Positions 41,844 to 45,678 of a stretch of 45,678 nt of DNA are shown here, in pieces; position 1 is the stretch's first letter; each line of letters opens with the position of its first letter. Both the position numbers and the translations under genes were made by a program. The stretch comes from Acidimicrobiaceae bacterium (lineage in GTDB: Bacteria; Actinomycetota; Acidimicrobiia; Acidimicrobiales; RAAP-2). The notes below the pieces were generated by a model. The model was not told the origin of the DNA and made no database searches. It saw only the letters and a program-made list of their open reading frames with translations. The DNA lies in contig DAHUZE010000003.1 in the NCBI GenBank assembly GCA_027306755.1, positions 1 through 45,678 of the forward strand. The letters are read 5' to 3'.

Positions 41844-42817
41844 GCGCCGGTCATCGCGCGGGCCGCGTCGCCCAGGCCGCCCCCCTCGGGGATCCACTCG
41901 ATGGGACTGGTCTGACGGAAGTAGCGGGCGGCGATCGATGTGCTGGCCGCTCCGCACCCTCGCTGGACTGCGGCCAGCAGGCCGGGAAGGTCGGTGACCA
42001 GGTCGTCCAGGTGGATGAACTCCAGGCTGGTGCGCAGCTGCCCCAGGACCCTCCGGGCCTCGTCCGCGGTGCCCGCCCGGCCGGCGCGGGGGTCGAGCCC
42101 CGCCAGGCACTGCTCGGCGGTGGAGAGGGCCGAGAAGATCGACCGGGGGAAGAGGCGGTCCAGCACGAGGAACTCGGCGGCGGAGGTGGGGTCGGGCTCC
42201 CGGCGGTAGGTGCGCAGGAACGCCTCGTGGGCCGAGCACGACCGGAGCAGCACCACCCAGTCCGGGCCCGGGCTCGCCCCAGACACCTGGGTCGACAGGA
42301 GGCGGGCCAGCATGTCCACCCGCTCCAGGCTGCGCCCCAGGACCATGAAGCGCCAGGCGTCGTCCCGGCTCATGGTGGAATCGGTCAGGCCGGCCACGAT
42401 GGCCGCCCGCTCCCGCACGAAGCGGAAGAACGGGTACGGCGCCAGGTGCATCCGGCGGTCCGTGCGCCTGGGCAGGGCGTTGTAGGTGACGTTGAGGGCC
42501 TCCCACAGCTCCGAGCTGATCGCCTCGCCCACCCCGCGGGCGTCGGCCCTTCCGGCGATCAGCGACGACACGATGGAGCTCGGGTTCGACCGGTCGAACG
42601 CCAGTAGCTCGGTGACCGCGTTGGCGTTGATGCCGGCGTCGGGGGCGGCGTCGGCCAGTCCCATGATCGACAGCAGCGACCGGCAGATCGGCTCTTCGCT
42701 GGAGGCCGGGGCGTCGAGCAGGTGGTGGATGTGGACGTCCAGGATGCGGGCGGTGTCCTCGGCCCGCTCCACGTAACGACCCACCCAGAACAGGCTCTCG
42801 GCGATCCGGCTCAGCAT
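41840..42817 (-). CDS. Alpha-E domain protein
   Basis: 325 residues, all helical. The start MLSRIAESLFWVGRYVERAEDTARILD (given here in two parts: MLSRIAESLFWVGRYVERAE, DTARILD) and the later WRFMVLGRSLERVDMLARLL are the hallmark of the alpha-E (DUF403) family. No catalytic site is known; it always travels with the ATP-grasp protein and probably binds it or its product. ATG 42817 overlaps the ATP-grasp stop by 7 nt and the transglutaminase start overlaps its own stop, so the three are translated as one unit. Confidence 0.9.
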   Translation of the reverse strand: MLSRIAESLFWVGRYVERAEDTARILDVHIHHLLDAPASSEEPICRSLLSIMGLADAAPDAGINANAVTELLAFDRSNPSSIVSSLIAGRADARGVGEAISSELWEALNVTYNALPRRTDRRMHLAPYPFFRFVRERAAIVAGLTDSTMSRDDAWRFMVLGRSLERVDMLARLLSTQVSGASPGPDWVVLLRSCSAHEAFLRTYRREPDPTSAAEFLVLDRLFPRSIFSALSTAEQCLAGLDPRAGRAGTADEARRVLGQLRTSLEFIHLDDLVTDLPGLLAAVQRGCGAASTSIAARYFRQTSPIEWIPEGGGLGDAARAMTGA

Positions 42818-44505
42818 GCGGCCGTCCCCTCCGGCGGATCGCCGCGCCGGCGTCGGTGCTGCGCCCGCTGCCGTTCGTGCCGCAGCCGTTCCTGCCGCAG
42901 CCGTTGCGGCCGCTGTTGGGGCTGCTGCTGTTGCTGCTGCTGCTGCTGGCGCCGCCGCCCGCCGCCGTCCCATCCGGGCCCGGACTCGGGGGGCGCACCC
43001 AGGAGAGCCGCCGATGTGGCCGTCCGGTCGTCGGGGAGCGGCGGATCCACGGGCGCCCGCTCGTCCATCGCCACCCACGTGTCCTTCGACCCGCCGCCCT
43101 GGCTGGAGTTGACGACGAGGCTCCCGTCCCGGAGAGCAACGCGGGTGAGGCCGCCGGGGAGCACCCAGATCTGGCGCCCGTCGTTCACGGCGAAGGGCCG
43201 AAGGTCCAGGTGGCGGGGGGCCACGCGGTCGCCCACCCGGGTCGGCGCGGTGGACAGGGCCACCACCTCCTGGGCCGTCCAGCGGCGTGGCTCCGCCACG
43301 ACCGAGGCCCGCGCCTCCTCCAGCTCCCGGTCGCTGGCCTGCGGCCCGATCATGATGCCGTAGCCGCCCGAGCCGGCAACGGGCTTGAGCACCAGTCGGT
43401 CCAGGCGCTCGAGTACGTAGGCCAGCTGGTCCGGGTCGTCCAGGCGGTAGGTGTCCACGTTGGGGAGGATCGGCTCCTCCCCCAGGTAGTAGCGGACGAT
43501 GTCCGGGACGTAGGTGTAGGTCAGCTTGTCGTCGGCCACCCCGTTGCCCACGGCATTGGCGATGGTGACGTTGCCGGCGCGGGCGGCGTTGAGGATCCCC
43601 GGGCAGCCGACGATGGAGTCGGCCCGGAAGTGCAGCGGATCGAGGAACTCGTCGTCCACCCGGCGGTACACGACGTCCACTCGCTGCTCGCCTCCCGACG
43701 TCCGCATGTAGACCCGCCCGGACCGGCAGATCAGGTCCCGCCCCTCCACCAGCTCCACGCCCATCTGGCGGGCGAGGAACGAGTGCTCGAAGAAGGCCGA
43801 GTTGTAGACCCCGGGCGTGAGCACCACCACCGTCGGGTCCCGGGCGCCGTCGGGGGCGGCGGCCCGCAGCGCCTCCAGCAGCTTGGCCGGGTAGTCGAAC
43901 ACCGGGAGGACCCGGTTGCTTCGGAAGAGCTCGGGGAAGATGCGGGCCATCATCCGGCGGTTCTCCAGCACGTAGGAGACGCCCGACGGGCACCGGATGT
44001 TGTCCTCGAGCACCCGGAAGCCGCCGTCGCCGCCCCGGACGACGTCGATCCCCGCAACGTGGATGCGTACGCCGTTGGGCGGCCGGACGCCGAAGGCCGG
44101 CCGGTGGAAGTGCTGGGAGGTGGTGACGATGCTCGCCGGGAGCACACCGTCTTTCAGGATCTCCCCGGCGCCGTACACGTCGTCGAGCAGCGCCTCGAGG
44201 GCCCGCACCCGCTGCGCCACGCCGCCGGACAGGACGGCCCACTCCTTCTCCGAGATGATCCGGGGGATGAGGTCCAGCGGGAACGGCCGCTCCTCTCCAG
44301 AGAGCTGGAAGGTGACGCCCCGGTCCTCGAACGCCCGGTCCCGGGCGGCGCAGCGGGATTCGAAGTCATCGGGGGACAGGGCCTGGAGGGCGGCGAAGAG
44401 CGTCCGCGAGGCGGGCCGCGGCACCCCGGGCGCCTCGAAGATCTCGTCCCATGCCGGCTGCCCGAACGGTTGGGCCAGCGAGTATCCCTCGAAGAGGTCG
44501 CCCAC
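42811..44505 (-). CDS. Circularly permuted ATP-grasp protein with polyglutamine tail
   Basis: 564 residues from GTG 44505. Residues 1-490 match the circularly permuted ATP-grasp type 2 family (DUF404/407): RPFPLDLIPRIISEKEW, HVAGIDVVRGGDGGF, LEDNIRCPSGVSYVLENR, NAVGNGVADDKLTYTYVPD and LVLKPVAGSGGYGI. These enzymes are predicted amide- or peptide-bond ligases. The last 75 residues are unusual: a Gly-rich piece, nine consecutive glutamines, then RLRQERLRHERQRAQHRR, encoded by CAG-type (GCTG) repeats. It overlaps the alpha-E gene by 7 nt. The tail looks like repeat expansion rather than a domain. Confidence 0.88.
   Translation of the reverse strand: MGDLFEGYSLAQPFGQPAWDEIFEAPGVPRPASRTLFAALQALSPDDFESRCAARDRAFEDRGVTFQLSGEERPFPLDLIPRIISEKEWAVLSGGVAQRVRALEALLDDVYGAGEILKDGVLPASIVTTSQHFHRPAFGVRPPNGVRIHVAGIDVVRGGDGGFRVLEDNIRCPSGVSYVLENRRMMARIFPELFRSNRVLPVFDYPAKLLEALRAAAPDGARDPTVVVLTPGVYNSAFFEHSFLARQMGVELVEGRDLICRSGRVYMRTSGGEQRVDVVYRRVDDEFLDPLHFRADSIVGCPGILNAARAGNVTIANAVGNGVADDKLTYTYVPDIVRYYLGEEPILPNVDTYRLDDPDQLAYVLERLDRLVLKPVAGSGGYGIMIGPQASDRELEEARASVVAEPRRWTAQEVVALSTAPTRVGDRVAPRHLDLRPFAVNDGRQIWVLPGGLTRVALRDGSLVVNSSQGGGSKDTWVAMDERAPVDPPLPDDRTATSAALLGAPPESGPGWDGGGRRRQQQQQQQQQPQQRPQRLRQERLRHERQRAQHRRRRGDPPEGTAAC
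42921..42948. repeat. CAG/CTG trinucleotide run (polyglutamine)
   Basis: GCTGCTGCTG TTG and further GCTG units on the plus strand, read on the minus strand as nine glutamine codons at the end of the ATP-grasp gene. Flanked by 15-18-bp GCCGCAGCCGTT-type repeats (about 42866-42905). Confidence 0.9.
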
Positions 44506-44564
44506 GGAGCCCCAGTATGGCGAGCCGATGTTTCCGGCGCGTTTCCCGGGGCCGGGGGGCGGGC

Positions 44565-45551
44565 CTACGCCCTCTCCCCGGTGACCGCGAGCACGAGCTT
44601 CCCCTGCGCCTTCCGCTCGGCGAAGAGCCTGTGGGCCGTGGCCGCCTCCTCCAGGGGCAGGACGTCGGTGACCGCCAGGTCCACCACGCCGTCGCGCACC
44701 AGGCGCACCGCCTCATCGTGGAAGGGTCGCATGGCACCGGGCGACCGTGCCGTCAGCTGCCCGACCGACACGCCGATGCAGGCGACGCACCGGGCCCGCA
44801 GCCACTCGGCGTCGGGCAGCGGCTCGGGCTGCCGGGAGATGTTGCTGTAGCTGACCAGCCGGCCGAAGGAGGCCAGCACCTCCAGGGAAGCGGTGCGGAT
44901 CGTCCCGCCGATCGGGTCCAGGACCACGTCCGCCCCCCGCCCACCCGTCCGCTCCAGCACCGCCGAGGCGAAGTCCTCGTAGGAGAAGACGGACCCGAAG
45001 CCGTGCGCGGTGGCGAACGCCGCCTTTGCCGGGCTCCCGACCGTTCCCCACAACGGCTCCCTGCCGTCGGCCACCGCCACCTGGGCCAGCGCGGTGCCCA
45101 CGCCTCCGGCCGCGCTGTGGACCACGACCACGTCCTCGGGAGCGATGAACGCCGCCTTGCGTAGGAGTAGGAGCGCCAAGGGCAGGGCCACGAGCATGGC
45201 GCCGGACTCCGGCTTGGCCGCCAGCTCCTCTGTGATGGCCACGGTGGAGGTGGCCGGGGCCACCGCGATCTCGGCGTGGGCGCTGCCCCGGGTGAGGGCG
45301 GCCACCGGTTGGCCGACCGGGAACCCCTCCACGCCCGGCCCCACCGACAGCACGCGGCCGGACACCTCCACGCCGGGGGTGAAGGGGACCCGGCCCAAGC
45401 CGTCCCCGATCCGGTTGCGGACGTCGGTGAAGTTCACCGACGCGAACCGCACGGCGATCGCCACCTGGTCCGGTCCCGGCTCGGGCGCCGGCCGCTCCTG
45501 GATCTGGACGACCTCGGGTCCGCCGTACTGTTCGATCACGACAGCGCGCAT
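44565..45551 (-). CDS. Zinc-independent quinone oxidoreductase-like (MDR superfamily)
   Basis: 328 residues. Medium-chain dehydrogenase fold: an N-terminal GroES-like domain (VVIEQYGGPEVVQIQE, VNFTDVRNRIG, PFTPGVEVSGRV) and a Rossmann domain with VHSAAGGVGTALAQVA, as in quinone oxidoreductases and enoyl reductases of the QOR type. No zinc-binding cysteines. It reduces quinones or enones with NADPH; the substrate is unknown. It lies 59 bp downstream of the ATP-grasp start in the same direction, with its own upstream region at the window edge. Confidence 0.9.
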   Translation of the reverse strand: MRAVVIEQYGGPEVVQIQERPAPEPGPDQVAIAVRFASVNFTDVRNRIGDGLGRVPFTPGVEVSGRVLSVGPGVEGFPVGQPVAALTRGSAHAEIAVAPATSTVAITEELAAKPESGAMLVALPLALLLLRKAAFIAPEDVVVVHSAAGGVGTALAQVAVADGREPLWGTVGSPAKAAFATAHGFGSVFSYEDFASAVLERTGGRGADVVLDPIGGTIRTASLEVLASFGRLVSYSNISRQPEPLPDAEWLRARCVACIGVSVGQLTARSPGAMRPFHDEAVRLVRDGVVDLAVTDVLPLEEAATAHRLFAERKAQGKLVLAVTGERA

Positions 45552-45642
45552 CGTGCCTCCTGTGGCCGGTCGTGCGCCCGGACGATCCGGGAGCGATGGT
45601 CGCCCGGGTGATCGGGCGCGTGGTGGCCCGCACGGTACCCCG

Positions 45643-45669
45643 GCCGCCGCCGCCGCCGCCGCCGCCGCC
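45643..45669. repeat. GCC trinucleotide repeat at the window edge
   Basis: Nine consecutive GCC units, upstream of the quinone oxidoreductase gene. No coding meaning in either direction that can be supported. Confidence 0.9.
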
Positions 45670-45678
45670 GCGGCTGCT

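Noticed and set aside
45643-45669. GCC run as part of an alanine- or glycine-rich gene
   Set aside because: No supported frame extends through it before the window ends.

Overview
The window is about 70% GC, packed with short 4-nt ATGA/GTGA gene overlaps, GTG/TTG starts and likely leaderless promoters. That, together with a SenX3/RegX3-type two-component pair, an SCO6880-family conjugation protein, a recC-recB-recD operon and a ctaA next to an ABC-2 exporter, points to a high-GC actinobacterium outside the well-known genera, perhaps an acidimicrobial lineage and possibly from a metagenome assembly. That lineage call is inference. No function below comes from a database search; all come from reading the sequence.

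Layout. 1-2.3 kb is a worn accessory edge: an XRE-type regulator tail, a frameshifted SAM methyltransferase divergent from a TetR repressor with a perfect palindrome in the shared promoter, and the last part of a serine recombinase ending at a hexanucleotide repeat that abuts tRNA-Glu(TTC). 2.4-7.5 kb is housekeeping: heme A synthase, a membrane TlpA-like thioredoxin, an ABC-2 exporter (permease plus ATPase) and a seryl-tRNA synthetase with unusual active-site text. 7.6-10.2 kb is a sensor kinase/response regulator pair separated by tandem repeats.

10.37-17.4 kb is a five-gene type IV secretion/conjugation-like operon behind a near-consensus promoter: DUF6112 small membrane protein, TrbL/VirB6-like channel protein, SCO6880-family protein, VirB4-like ATPase and TraG/VirD4-like coupling ATPase. 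No relaxase, integrase or peptidoglycan hydrolase is present nearby. A polyphosphate-glucokinase-like gene and tRNA-Arg(ACG) follow. 18.6-23.5 kb is a second accessory patch: a broken transposase, a large Fic protein with a 320-residue unknown C-terminal extension and a striking hairpin over its ribosome-binding site, a doubtful small gene, and an ARPP-1-like protein.

23.6-32.8 kb is recC-recB-recD, with a proline-repeat protein of unknown role directly upstream. Then come threonine ammonia-lyase, divergent from an MFS transporter (33.4-36.2 kb), a GT1 glycosyltransferase translationally coupled to a phytoene-desaturase-like FAD enzyme (36.2-39.0 kb), a second MFS transporter, the conserved circularly permuted ATP-grasp/alpha-E/transglutaminase trio (41.0-44.5 kb), and a quinone oxidoreductase-like enzyme at the right edge.

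The most interesting items are the relaxase-less T4SS-like operon, the Fic protein with its RBS-occluding inverted repeat, the 133-residue low-complexity insert inside the kinase ATPase domain, and a recurrent habit of short (15-31 bp) tandem duplications at gene ends.
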